Shown here one piece after another: positions 32,787 to 43,539 of a stretch of 64,000 bases of DNA (within the stretch, counting starts at the first letter, position 1; each line of letters opens with the position of its first letter). A model generated the notes under the pieces. It ran no database searches and was not told where the DNA came from. It worked only from the letters and a program-made list of their open reading frames with translations. Both the position numbers and the translations under genes were made by a program. Source of the DNA: Neocallimastix lanati (nom. inval.) (lineage: Eukaryota > Neocallimastigomycota > Neocallimastigomycetes > Neocallimastigales > Neocallimastigaceae). The stretch covers positions 483,001 through 547,000 of the forward strand of contig JACVTC010000013.1 of NCBI GenBank assembly GCA_016946835.1, in the 5' to 3' direction.

Positions 32787-33417
32787 TATTTTATATTATT
32801 TTATTTTAATTATATAGTTATTAGTTAAACTAATTTAGCCTTTAAAATATAATATTAAATTATTAAAAAAGCCCTTTTCCAATAAAAGAAAACAAACAGA
32901 AGAAGGTGTTATAAAATAATAATAAAAAAAAATTAATACTTATTTAGTAATAATTAAAAAAAAAAAAAAATTATATAAATACGATAAAAATTAATATTTT
33001 TTTATTTTAGAGGGTTTTTTAAAAAAAAGGAAGTTTAAAAGGAATTTTATTTTTAAAATATAACGAGAAGAAGTTATATTTACATAAGGTGTTTTAATAA
33101 ATAAAAAGTAAACAAAAGAAAATTTTTCATTTTAGTACAAATCATTTTATTATTTTAATAAATAATAAATTTTATAATAAATAAGGTTTATATTAAAAAT
33201 TTTTGTAAATTATTGAGTTTTAATAGTCGAGCTTATCTAAAATACTACAATATATAAAATAAATTAATCTATTTAAATAATTCAATAAATACATATATTA
33301 CAATAAATTCTTTAATATTCAAATAATAATGATAATAATAAAATTATATATATATTTTGACACTACTTAAATTTTTATTTTATTTTATAATAATTTTTTT
33401 TTTCAGGAAAATAAATC
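32787..33417. other. AT-rich region; remainder of Copia-IV LTR and gypsy leader
   Basis: It should begin with the rest of the Copia-IV 3' LTR, since Copia-III lies inside that LTR, and ends just before a gypsy gag. I could not locate the LTR end or a gypsy LTR. No gene is visible. A-runs are common (for example near 32957-32973). Confidence 0.4.
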
Positions 33418-34050
33418 ATGATGGAACAAAATAATCAAAGTATGAAAGAATATGCTCCTAAAGTAAACTAAACTTCAAAATTTATCTCCACTCCTAATGA
33501 GTTTATTCAAACAATTTTTTCATTAAATGGCGTCTTGTCTAAGTACGAAGATGAAATGTTGATAAACATTAATGACGTCCTGGAACAAAGCGTAATGCTC
33601 TTTCAAGAACATCCAAACTCTTTTCCATCTGACATAGATAAAAACACCTTTGTTATTAATAAACTTCACGGTGTTGCAAAAAAATGGGATCTCTCTCTAA
33701 AAACTAGTAATATTTTAGAAAATTTAAGATACAAAAAATTTAAACATTTAATAAAAATTTTGGAGATACGAATGAGGGGAAATACGTTCTTATCGAATAA
33801 TTATTGGAGTTAAAACAAAAACAATTAGGAATAGCTACCTTTTATACTATTTAACTTAGAAGATTGTCAAGGAAGATCGAATAGCAAGATAATGTCATAT
33901 ATCTAATAAGACGTGGACTAATTGATTAGGTTAAAAAAGAATTTGATAAGATAAAAAATAAACCTCTACTTTTTTTGAAGCTTCCAAAATGATAATTGGA
34001 ATTGATAAACGATGTCTTTTGAATAATTAAGTAATGAACAGCCCTATTAA
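33418..34050 (+). pseudogene. gag: Ty3/gypsy gag remnant
   Basis: An ATG pair near 33419 starts MMEQNNQSMKEYAPKVN, then a TAA at about 33470. The main piece (33535-33813) reads INDVLEQSVMLFQEHPNSF and INKLHGVAKKWDLSLKTSNI, the retrotransposon-Gag capsid core. A frameshift near 33765 leads to LIELLELKQKQLGIATFYTI and RRGLIDVKKEFDKIKNKP with stops. No zinc knuckle was found. It is the first gene of a gypsy element whose protease and RT start follow. Confidence 0.75.
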
Positions 34051-34149
34051 CAAATTTAACAAAAAATCAACCTTCAGAAAAAAAAGACATGACCTGAACA
34101 AGAATATATAAATATTCCAACTATAACGAATTAAAAACAAAAAACAAAA

Positions 34150-34845
34150 ACTTATTATAAACAAATTTCATACCTAATTTTACAGTGAAAATGACTAATA
34201 CTTTTACTATATTATTCAACAATAAGTCTTTAAAAATAAAACTTGTGAGAGATTACGTATCTGCAAGAAGCTTTATATATAAAAACTTTGTAACTACTAA
34301 CAAAATACAAGTTTCTGGTATCCCTTTACTAATAAATATTCAACTTCCGAATAATAAAAATATGAAAAAGTAAACTACTAAGGTCTTCAACTTCAATTTA
34401 TGGAACATAAAAAACTTTGAATTTTGTGTAGCAAATTTTCAATTCCATGGAATTTCTAGAATTCTCGGAAGAGATTGCCTCAATATCTTCTTTTTGGAAA
34501 ATAGTTATATCTACTTTTTGAAAATTTTTGTTCTGATCATTGTCTTTCGTCCAAAGGAAACAAATTCATATTTCACTCAAAAGAAATAACTGTATCTATG
34601 GTACCCGAGGTTATCCTAACTAGTGATTGGATCTTCTCTGAAAACAACCTTGAGGAAGATAGCTCTGACAGTGATTTGTGAGCTGTTATGGTAGATAATC
34701 ACAAACAATAATGGAAGAGAAAGAAGCGATAATCAATAAATATTACTTGGAATTTAAGATAGTTTTTGAGAAACAAGTTGACAAACTACCAAAGCATAGA
34801 AAATATGACATGTCGATAGATATCATTTCTAGGATAAAAATGTAG
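34150..34845 (+). pseudogene. pol: gypsy protease and reverse transcriptase start
   Basis: VSGIPLLINIQLPNNK and FQFHGISRILGRDCLN give the flap-side and ILGxD strands of a retropepsin. The active site (expected D-S/T-G-A) is degraded to VRDYVSARSFI. After stops, EEKEAIINKYYLEFKIVFEK followed by VDKLPKHRKYDMSIDI is the N-terminal edge of RT. It is cut at about 34845 where copia sequence begins. Confidence 0.7.
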
Positions 34846-35410
34846 TTTATAGAATTTTAGATCTCTCCAATAATTCGATTATTACTGTTAGAGACACTTA
34901 TTTTATGGAAAATATTCCTGGTTCTATCGAAACCACGTTTTTATTTTCAGATTCTATTGATTCATTATTTGATATTACAGATTCACCAATTGAGGGGGAG
35001 CACTCTAACAATAATTCATAATTAATGAATAATAAACAATTAAATAACAATTCAGGTGCTTCAAATAATGATACTAATAATAATAACTTAGATAATATTA
35101 ATTATAACAAACAAAATATTTATGAAAGTAATAGCAAGTATTTCAATAACAAAAATAATAGCACACAAATTACTAAAAGAAATGATAACAATAAACAAAT
35201 AGAATCAATAAATAGTAACGGTAGTTAATTAATCAATAATTACAACAATAAAAGAAAATTCAATGATGAAAGCAATATAAAAAAAAACTGCTAATAATGA
35301 AGTCACTAAAGAATTTATTTCAAATCCGGAAAAGTAAAATTTTAAACAACAAACTTAATAATCCATTAAACTATGAGGAAGTAACTAACTCTCATGACTC
35401 AAAAGAATCT
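34846..35410 (+). pseudogene. Copia-III-type integrase end and linker, + strand
   Basis: YRILDLSNNSIITVRDTYFM and ENIPGSIETTFLFSDSIDSL match Copia-III (30700-30830). An Asn linker follows (open 35025-35228) with KRKF near 35260, and an NYEEVTNSHDSKESDA block equivalent to the RT entry. The homology then flips to the opposite strand at about 35410. Confidence 0.75.
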
Positions 35411-35414
35411 GATG

Positions 35415-36198
35415 CATGACCACGAAAGATATCAGGTTTAGTATTATTATCAAGTTTATTTTTCTAGTGATTATTGTAAAAGTATACTCAACAACCAAAA
35501 ACTTTTAAGTGGGAAATATAAACAGGTTTATTAAAAAATACATCATCAGGTATATGTAAATTGTTTCCATAATGTGTATTTAAGTTGTAAAGACGACAAG
35601 CACATAAAATAGCGAAATCCAAAAATTTTAAAGGTAATTTGGAAGAAGATAATAGAGTTTTAACACAATTATCCAAAGTTTGATTAAGACGTTCCTCGCG
35701 TCCGTTCTGTTGAGGACAATTTGGTAATGAATAAATAAATTAAATATCATTATCTGCAAGTTACTTGATAAGAGGAGCTTTGTCGTATTCATTATCATTA
35801 TCAGATTTTAAAGTAATAACATTATAATTGGTGGTATTTTTCATTAATTTATGAAAATGAATAAATGCGTTAAACACATCAGGTTTGTCTTTTGATAAGC
35901 ATTTCCAGCATTTTCTGGAAAAATAATCAAAAAATATGTAATAATTAAAACCATTATAATGGGTAATAAGTTTATCAACAACATCATAGTGTATAAGTTG
36001 AAGAGAATGTGTGAATTTGTTAATCGAAGTGTAAAATGGTTTTTTCTTCATTTTACTGATATGACATTGTGGACAATCCCTTTTATTAAGAAAATTGGTA
36101 TGTTCTAAGACATAATTTTGAATATTTTTATTATTGTTATTAAAGTGTCCAAGTCTTGCATGCCATAATTCATAATTCGTAATCAAAATCAGTAACAC
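35415..36198 (-). pseudogene. Copia-III-type pre-integrase and integrase, minus strand
   Basis: From 36198 leftward: YELWHARLGHFNNNNKNIQN, CPQCHISKMKKKPFYTSI (zinc finger complete), QLIHYDVVDKL (first Asp), TLKSDNDNEYDKAP (second Asp). After a TAA near 35744 come NCPQQNGREERLNQTLDNCV (catalytic Glu) and PDDVFFNKPVYISHLKVFGC. This fragment preserves the codons that are missing from Copia-III at the provirus A junction. It ends facing the + strand fragment at 34846-35410. Confidence 0.82.
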
Positions 36199-36993
36199 TT
36201 AATTGATTAATTTTGATTTATTAATATTTGATATAAAATGCAAATAAAAACTTTAATTATTAATAAATTATTTTATTAATAATTACATAAAAATAAATTA
36301 ATAAATCATTTGCAAATTCGTGACATAAATAAAACGTGATCGAAAATAATGTGATGTGATAAAATTAAATTTTGCAAAGACAAAAATTATTCAAGAGCAT
36401 AAAAATTAATGTAAACATAAAATTTATTACATAAATTTTATGTTATGTTAAAATTGAAATAATTTATAAATTTCTTTTTATTATTTTTATATTATTTTAT
36501 ATTGATATTTATTTTATTATATTTTTAATTATTTTAATAATTATTACTTTATTAATATTTTATATTTTATTAATTATAATAAATTTCTAATATTATTATT
36601 TTTTTATGAATATTTTATTTTAATATTTTATATTTTTATTTTATACTTTATATTAAATACTTTAAATACTTAATAGTTATTCTAAAAAAAAAAAATTAAT
36701 TAAATAGTTTATTATGAATTACAAATATAAAAGCAAGAATAATTCTTAATAATTATTCTTTGTACAGTTTTATGCCAAATTTATTTTATAATTCTTTTAT
36801 ATTTACGAGATAATAATTAAATACATGTATTAATTTTACAATTATTTTTAAATAATAAATAAATAAAAGTTAATAATTAAACACTACAAAAATAAAACTT
36901 TTCACAACAAGAGAACTTGAACCTAGGCGTACTTTATCATATTATTAGTATTTAAAGTGAATAAGTGATCGTTATTGACATATATGGGGGAAA
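36199..36993. other. AT-rich insertion separating two parts of a minus-strand copia
   Basis: The protease part of the minus-strand copia ends at 36994 and its pre-integrase begins at 36198, so about 0.8 kb has been inserted. A block near 36905-36942 (TACTTTATCATATT preceded by GAACCTAGGCG) recurs in altered form near 44364-44396. A G-run (TATATGGGGGAAA) lies at 36962-36974. This may be a solo LTR with leader, but I could not fix its ends. Confidence 0.35.
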
Positions 36994-37445
36994 TTAATTT
37001 TTATTTATAAATATTTGTAAATGATTTCTGTTTTCAATATTGTCAAAGTCAATTATTAAAGTATGCCCATTTAACACTAAATGATGTGTTTGTATTAAGT
37101 TATTCTTAATATTTTCAGCATAATATACTTTCGACAAATTTAAAGGAAAGTTATTTAAAGTTCCGACGTATATTCCTACCATTTTAATCTTTTCAGTTTC
37201 GTCATTCAGATATATTATTGATTTATTATTGATATCCTTTGGATTTTGTAATTTATTTATTTAGTTAGTTAAATTAATAGGATATCCAGAATCAATTATC
37301 CATTCAATTTCATCATTGGTTTTTGAATTTTGTTTAATATGATTTATTAAAATATTTCCAGAAAATCCTTGATTTATATCTTCTTCATCACTAGATTAAG
37401 AGGTAGCTTCGGAATTGTTATTAGTTTTTTCCTTTTCATTGGATC
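36994..37445 (-). pseudogene. Copia-III-type protease region, minus strand
   Basis: IEWIIDSGYPINLTN is a protease active site with D-S-G present. The piece 36994-37182 contains YVGTLNNFPLNLSKVYYAEN. Stops are scattered (about 37263 and 37396). Upstream it abuts the truncated capsid gene of provirus B at about 37446, so the provirus and this copia were joined by a recombination or deletion event. Confidence 0.75.
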
Positions 37446-37922
37446 TATTCCATTAGTATCTTGTGCAGCAACTTGGAATACAATAGAATCACCTGTATTT
37501 AAATTCTTAAATAATGGTGAATAAATTCTTACAGGTCCTGCATTTGTATCATTCATACCGGAAGCTAAAACATTAGTAGAAGGCTCGTATAATGGTGGAT
37601 TTGGAATTTGTTCAGCGAAAAAGTTCTTAGCTGTATATCCCTTAGGAACATAAATTAATGCTCAATAAAGAATAGCTTCAGTATTTCCAACAATAGAAAC
37701 GCTAATTGTAAACTTACCAGCTTTACGAACACCTTCTGAATCAATTGCTGGAACCACTGTATAACTAAATTGATGAAATGTTGGGGCATTCATAATAGCA
37801 CCATTTCCATATTGAAGTGATGTTCCTAATTTTCCATTAAAAGGCGTGTTTTGTACGTTATATTTGTTTTTTCTTCCAGTTCTGGTAGATGTAGTTGTAG
37901 TTTTAGTTGTAGTTCTGGCCAT
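37446..37922 (-). pseudogene. cap: provirus B capsid-like protein, nonsense and truncated
   Basis: Start at 37922. Very close to provirus A cap: RTGRKNKYNVQNTPFNGKLG, VVPAIDSEGVRKAGKFTISV. The Trp codon of the YWAL strand is TGA at about 37662, after which the same frame continues through PLYEPSTNVLASGMNDTNAG and NLNTGDSIVFQVAAQ. The last roughly 20 residues are replaced by copia sequence from about 37446. The N-terminus contains the same Thr/Arg-rich arm. Confidence 0.8.
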
Positions 37923-38198
37923 TTTTATTATATATTATATTTATAAGGTAAATAAATATTTTGTTTATAATTAATATAATCCAAACTATCGAAATTTTGG
38001 AAATTAAAAAATTAAAGAAGAAATTAAAATAAATCAATAAATGGTTTCCTTATATAGTAAGCCACAAAAAATTTCATTGGTCGCCAAGGCGGTGTTTAAA
38101 AAAAAAAATTTGGATTGTAAACCAATCAACATATAAATAATTTAATTTGAAAAAAAAATTTGAAGCCATTTGTGTCACGTGTGTGATTTGTAAAAAAA
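37923..38198 (-). promoter_or_regulatory. cap upstream region of provirus B
   Basis: Reverse-complement homologue of 28222-28492. On the minus strand CTATATAAGG (38049-38058) takes the place of the TATAAATAG of provirus A. CACACGTGACAC lies near 38174. The empty site for the LTR of provirus A is at its right edge (38180-38195). Confidence 0.7.
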
Positions 38199-38199
38199 G

Positions 38200-38207
38200 T
38201 ATAAAAG
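38200..38207 (+). promoter_or_regulatory. TATA-type promoter element for rep (provirus B)
   Basis: TATAAAAG, about 100 bp before the rep ATG and immediately outside the origin-like hairpin. Two GACTAA repeats (38211 and 38219) sit between TATA and stem and could serve as Rep-binding iterons; that is inference. Confidence 0.55.
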
Positions 38208-38217
38208 ACGGACTAAT

Positions 38218-38264
38218 TGACTAAGTGGTTTAATTATAATATTTAAAATTAACCCACTTAGTCA
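38218..38264 (+). promoter_or_regulatory. origin-like hairpin of provirus B
   Basis: 14-bp stem (TGACTAAGTGGTTT, one mismatch) and a 19-nt loop, the same stem and loop lengths as in provirus A. The loop carries TATAATATTTAA. It lies between divergent rep and cap, as CRESS origins do. Confidence 0.8.
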
Positions 38265-38303
38265 ATTTGATTTTTATAATTAATAAACTTTTTTTTTAAA
38301 AAA

Positions 38304-39225
38304 ATGACTTTTGATAACGCTCTCAAGGTTGCTACCGCTGTTGCTGCTACTAAAATGGCTTCTGGCTCCAAAAGAAAAAGATCTTCCAAAGGTAAAGAAT
38401 CAGCTACCGCTAGTAAGAAGCAAAAGAAAAATACTAATGGGGGGTTCCGCATAAATAACAAGAAAGAATTCTTATTGACTTATGCAGACACCAGGAGTAT
38501 AACTACTAAAAGTGATGTTGCTCTGATGATTGAAGAAAAACAGTTGAATATTGAATTTATTGTATCTAGAGAAAAAAATCACAATGGAGAAATTGCTTTG
38601 GATCATATTCATGCTTATCTAAATTATGTTGACGGTCCTGTTAATTCTAGAAACGTTAGATACTTTGATGTAGAATATCCCCCTGAAGCTAACCAACCTT
38701 TTCCTACTAATCATCCAAATATTAGATACAAGAATGAATTTAACAAAAACCCAATTCAAGCAACAATTGACATGATTAATTATGTTACAAAGGAAGATAA
38801 AGACCCTCTTTGTAATTTTGATTGGAAAAAAAGACTTGATGATTTAGAAAGTCAATTGAAAACAAAGGTAAAGGCAAAGAAAATTTGGAAATTCCTTTTT
38901 TTGAATGGGTTAATGAAGATCCACGTCCTGATGGTGAAGAAGTAAAAAGACGTATTAGATCTAATAAAGTATGGTATGATCAATATTGCTTGAAATTTAT
39001 TAATTTTAATTCTTTGATTAAAGCTGAATTTGATTGCCGCAGGGGGAATGAAAAACCTAAAGCCGTTTATGATAGAAAATTTATTATTCCTTTAAAACTT
39101 CGTAATTGGATTAACTCTTTTGAAGAATGGCGTTTAAATAAATATGATCGTCCTAGAGGTTTAGTTCTTACAGGTCCTCCCAAGTCTGGAAAAACAAGTT
39201 TTATCGAAAGGCTTTTTTATTTTTA
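38304..39225 (+). pseudogene. rep: provirus B replication initiator protein (Rep), one frameshift, 3' truncated
   Basis: Start at 38304 with a basic leader (SGSKRKRSSKGKESATASKK, a nuclear-localisation-like pair of clusters). HUH endonuclease: motif I FLLTYADTR, motif II ALDHIHAYLNYVDG, a YFDVEYPPEANQPFP block and motif III INYVTKEDKDP with the catalytic Tyr and Lys. A frameshift near 38875 joins to a second open frame (38885-39226) with EIPFFEWVNEDPRPDGEE and superfamily 3 helicase Walker A GPPKSGKTSF. The gene ends there, so Walker B and later motifs are lost. The motif set resembles geminivirus/genomovirus-like Reps more than circovirus Reps, in my judgement. Confidence 0.88.
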
Positions 39226-40030
39226 GATATATCGTTGTCTCCTGTGAAGGGTGTTTTTCTTTTTCGAGTATTGTTTATGCTGAATTTTTCTAACATATTT
39301 TCAATAAAGCTTTTCTGAAAAATAATAACTATTATTTTTTTTTCTACTTTAATCCCTAAAAATATATTCAATTGGTCCGAAATTCGATATTTTGAATTTT
39401 TTTTTAATTTTTGATATTATATCTTTGATAAATTTTATTTCACTAGCAATAACAATATCATCAACATAGAGTCCAATTATACATTTTGTTTTATCATTTA
39501 TTGTATGTTTGAATATGCATTGTTCGGCTTTAATTTGTTCAAAATTATTATTAATTAAAAATTTTCTTATTGTTTCATACTACTATCTACCGGACTGTTT
39601 AAGGTCATATAATGCTTTGTTAAGTTTCCAGTATCCCCTCCCAAAATTTATATCTCCTTTAGGAATGGTAGTGTAAATATCTTTGTTGAGAGGAGCATTA
39701 AGATAAGCAGCCTTAATATCAAGTTGAAAGATGTCCCAATGAAAAGCAGCAGATAATGCAAAAATGAGTTTTAGACTATCAATATTTAAAGTAAGGGAAT
39801 AAGTTAGATCGTAATCAATACCCCATTTTTGACGGAAATCTCTGGCAACTAGACGGACTTTATATTTGTAAATAAAATTATTACTATCCTTCTAAGTAGC
39901 AAAAACCCATTTCGTAGAAATAATGTTTTTACCTGGAGGAACTTTTGAAGCAAAGGTCATCTTATTTGAATATAAATTATTTAATTCATCTTTAATGGCG
40001 TTAATCCAGTGATTTTTATTTATCAATTAA
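39226..40030 (-). pseudogene. Copia-II-like reverse transcriptase, minus strand
   Basis: From about 40020 leftward: NAIKDELNNLY, KVPPGKNIISTKWVFAT, VRLVARDFRQKWGIDYDLTY, FQLDIKAAYLNAPLN, GRGYWKLNKALYDLKQSGR, CIIGLYVDDIVIASE. The YVDD box is intact; stops occur near 39583, 39895 and elsewhere. It ends at 39226 against provirus B with QKSFIENMLEKFS. RNase H is missing here. Confidence 0.8.
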
Positions 40031-41260
40031 TAGCTTCATCATAGTTATTTGGGGAATCAGAATAAATAGATGCAATCATATAGGAATCATCAATATCCAA
40101 CTTTTTTCTTAAAGTTCTAAGAGTAGAAGGAATAACTATTTTGGAATCGGGAGAATTAAGTATATTGTTTTTATGATATAATTGTTATAATTATTATTAT
40201 TTGTTTGGTTTGTTAATTGGCTTTGATTTTACATTTTGATGCATTTTTATTTTTGATATTTATTTGTTTCAAATATTTATTACTATAAATGTTGTTGAAT
40301 TGGGAATTTTTAACTAAATCGTAAATATTATATTGTGAATTTGAAGATATATAAATATTAGATTTGAAATATGAGCTATCCTCCATGATTTCGTTATTGG
40401 AAAAGTAATTAATAATTTGAGAAAAACGGTGATTAAGATGTGAGTTTTTGGGAGTGGTTTCTAAGAAAATAACTGAACGAGAGAAAATGATTTTATTATT
40501 ATTTAAATATAATATCTTAAATACGACGTTGTAACTTAAAAATATACCATAAGATGCGTTTTTATCAAATTAGGATCAACAAACTTAGGAACATAAAATT
40601 GTACTTTGTATCTGAAAACCCGTAAGTTGGGGTAATCAACCTTTGAATAATAAAGTATTTCGAATGGGATTTTATTTTTTATAATGTGATTAGGAATGCG
40701 ATTATGGATGTAATTAACCGTTCCAACGGCATCTTCTTAGAATTGCTTATTGAGTTTTACATCGTTTAAAAGAACTTTGGCTGAGTTTATAATTGTATCA
40801 TTAAATCTTTCAATTCTAAAATTCTGTTGTGGATCATAAGGAATGGTGAATTGTTGTTGTATACAGTATGTTTTTACAAAAATCATGGAATTTAGCGTTT
40901 TTAAAATCAGTACCATTAACTAAAGGTATAAATATAATTCTAGTGTTAAAGATATTTTTAAATTTTGAAAAACAATTATAATAGATTTCAAAGGTATCGC
41001 TTTTGCATTTAATAAAGAGAATCCATTAATACCATGAATGATAATTATGGATTGATAGTATATATTTATTATTATAAAGTGATTCTGTAATAAGACCCAT
41101 GAGATTTATATGAATTAATTCAAAAATATGTTTATCTCTATTGAAAGAATTTTTGAAAGATTTATTTTTTAATTTAGAATTAGGGCAAAAAGGACAGGTA
41201 GAAGGAATATATTTATAATAATTTGTTTTTAATGTCGTCAATATTGAAGTAGGCAATTCT
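40031..41260 (-). pseudogene. Copia-II-like integrase and linker, minus strand
   Basis: CPFCPNSKLKNKSFKNSF is the zinc-finger end. LIHINLMGLITESLYNN has Asn where the first catalytic Asp should be. TIPYDPQQNFRIERFNDTII gives the catalytic Glu, and EDAVGTVNYIHNRIPN follows. VFRYKVQFYVPKFVDPNLIK is the C-terminal module; a decayed linker follows to 40031. Several stops and frame changes. Part of the same element as the RT to its left and the protease to its right. Confidence 0.75.
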
Positions 41261-41702
41261 ACTATTCCACAAATTTAATTTTTCGGAATGTTTTATATAA
41301 GTATAATTTATTTCATTGAAATTATTATTATATATTTCATAAAAGTTAATTTTATTAATCTATATATTTTGAAAGTATTTGTATTATTTGTTAATACATT
41401 GTGTATTCTATTACCATTTGAATCATATATTAATACTTATATTATGTTGTTACGTTTGTTAAAAACGATTTTTAATTTTGTTGAATAAGTTTGAAAATAA
41501 ATATTAAGTTTATATTAACAATAGGTGAATAATACACTTAATTGATAATTATTTCATAGGTATAATGTGCCCTTTGAAATTGCCAATGAATTCAGATCGA
41601 AAATATTGACTATTTGCCAAATAAGTCTTTTCCTCGTGTTCATTGATGTTGCTGAGAATGTTAATTTTATTGGTAATATTTATTGAGGCTCCGGAATCAA
41701 GG
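41261..41702 (-). pseudogene. copia protease, minus strand, cut by a solo LTR
   Basis: LDSGASINITNKINILSNIN is an intact-looking protease active site directly at the LTR boundary (41703). The residues in front of it (FVLYH) are LTR-derived. TYLANSQYFRSEFIGNFKGH follows; the frame ends at 41549. Confidence 0.75.
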
Positions 41703-42087
41703 TGATATAAAACAAATATGTGTAGTAACATATTTGTATATTTAATAATAATTAGTAAATATTAAATTTATATCTTTTTGATAATAATTATTTTATTTTA
41801 TTTTATTTCTATATGTATTATTATTATTATAATAATTATAATACTTTATTTCATATAAAATTTATATAGTTCTATATATTAGAATATATAATTAATATAT
41901 TACCTATTTTTTATAAATAGATTAAATTATTTATAATAGAAATAGGAACTCTCTTGTAAAATTTGAGGAATTAGAATTATTATTTTAATTGTACGAATAT
42001 TATAATTTTATTAATAAAATTTACTAAACTACAATTATTTAAAACCCACTGCTTGTAAATTATTGCACATAAAAGTCCCGCATATCA
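41703..42087 (+). mobile_element. second copy of the TGATAT...ATATCA solo LTR
   Basis: Starts TGATATAAAACAAATATG and ends GTCCCGCATATCA, like 21009-28221, but is about 320 bp shorter through internal deletion. The flanking bases (AAGG, AAAT) do not match as a 4-bp duplication, so one side has probably been lost. Confidence 0.75.
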
Positions 42088-42769
42088 AAATTTTTGTCAC
42101 GATATCCTGAATAAAATTATATAATTTACATTAATTTATGAATTAAAACATATTTCAATAAATCTAAACGAAAAATCATACATTAAATTTACGTACATGA
42201 ATTAAATACTTTAAATAATTACTTCTCTTTAAATCAATAATTGAAATTTAAAATTATAAATTAAAACTTAAATTATTTAAATTTATATTTATTAAATATG
42301 AAATTAAATAATTTAGTTACAAAAAAATTCACCAAATCTGTTATTGTTAAATTTTTTATTTATTTAAATAGTATAGTTTAATATTATTAATAGTTTTTAG
42401 TTTAATTTTAAATTAGTTAAAATATTTAAACTGTTATAATAAAAAATAGTTAATTAAAAAATTATACTATAATTAGTTTTAGTTTAAATATTTTATTATT
42501 TTATAAAATTAATTATTATTAATATTTAAATTGAATATATGTAAATTAAATTAATTTAATATATTAGAATATAATTAAGAAAAAATATAAATATTGTAAA
42601 TTTTCTTTAATTGAAAGAACGTAATTGCTATTAACGATTTTATAGTTCATAACATAATAAGAACTATTTAATAAAAGATTTTTCATAAAACGATTATTTT
42701 TAATAAAAGAATTTATTTTATAATTGAGTGTTTTGTATTATTATCTGTTTTGATATAAAACTCTTTATA
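42088..42769 (+). mobile_element. 775-bp-type solo-LTR-like element, 5'-truncated
   Basis: Reverse-complement homologue of 24284-25058 from TGTCACGATATCC to ...CTCTTTATA, missing the first roughly 90 bp where the other LTR joins. It lies between the gag and protease pieces of a minus-strand copia. Confidence 0.8.
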
Positions 42770-43280
42770 GATATATTTTTTTTTCGTTTTATTTATGTCT
42801 TCCTTTTTGTTCCAACATTCTTTAGCATAATATCCCCTTATTCCACAATAGTTACTACGGCTATTCCTTCTTTTTCTATTAAAATTTCTTTTACTTTTTT
42901 TAATATTTTTCTTTTTACTTATATTATTCTCTAAATTAAATACAACTTTACAAGTATTATTTCCTGGTAAATTTCATCCTTTCAGGTTTGAGAAAATAAT
43001 TTCAGGTATAATGTTTTTCACATAGGAGCAATATTTTGACCAATCATTATTATATTGAAAAACATTAACCCAGCGTAGTTCTTGAGGTAAACTTCTATTG
43101 AGGAGTCTTACTTTTGCACTATCGATAACGTCATAGTCTAATTTCTCTAATTCAATGAAATCATTTTGCAGGGTGGTATAAAATAATAATATTATCATCC
43201 ATATTAAATTTGGCATTTTCTAATTTTTCTTTTAATTCTAACTTTCTTTTTCCTATACTATTTGTAAATGTTCCTTTGAA
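42770..43280 (-). pseudogene. copia gag with degraded zinc knuckle, minus strand
   Basis: LLNRSLPQELRWVNVFQYNN and WSKYCSYVKNIIPEIIF come from 42974-43216. Further left NYCGIRGYYAKECWNKKEDI is a zinc knuckle in which the first Cys and the His are replaced (Ser and Tyr). A frameshift and stops separate the parts. Likely the gag of the minus-strand copia 39226-41702. Confidence 0.7.
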
Positions 43281-43539
43281 AATTATTAGAAAAATAAGGT
43301 TTTTAAAGTTTATTATTTTAATATAATTATATTTTATTATGGTAATTACAAAGATTTAATACTACATGAATTTCTACTTTATTTATACTAATGCAATACA
43401 TGGCATATTTATAATGTGGCTTTTATTAGAGTAATTCATATTTGTAAATATGGCCCTTGTTGTAAATATTGGTTTATTTTTCATATTGATATTTATTTTA
43501 TTTTTATCTCTTTATTTATTTTATCGTACGTTTGTTTTA

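Larger units (their letters stand above)
37446..39225. other. CRESS-type ssDNA provirus B (cap-hairpin-rep), truncated at both ends
   Basis: Cap on the minus strand, a roughly 380-bp intergenic region with hairpin and TATA elements, and rep on the plus strand, divergent. Cap is cut after about 150 residues and rep directly after the Walker A motif. Both ends join decayed copia sequences that do not belong to one element. It lacks the LTR that splits provirus A, so it shows the original intergenic arrangement. Confidence 0.82.

Noticed and set aside
36905-36993. Complete solo LTR ending at the G-run near 36970
   Set aside because: I could not find matching ends or a target duplication; it is listed only as an AT-rich insertion.
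37280-37662. TGA read as Trp (alternative genetic code), suggested by TGG-to-TGA changes in cap B, Copia-III protease and elsewhere
   Set aside because: The intact Copia-I, Copia-II gag and provirus A cap use TGG for Trp, and damaged genes also show CAA-to-TAA; AT-biased decay explains both.
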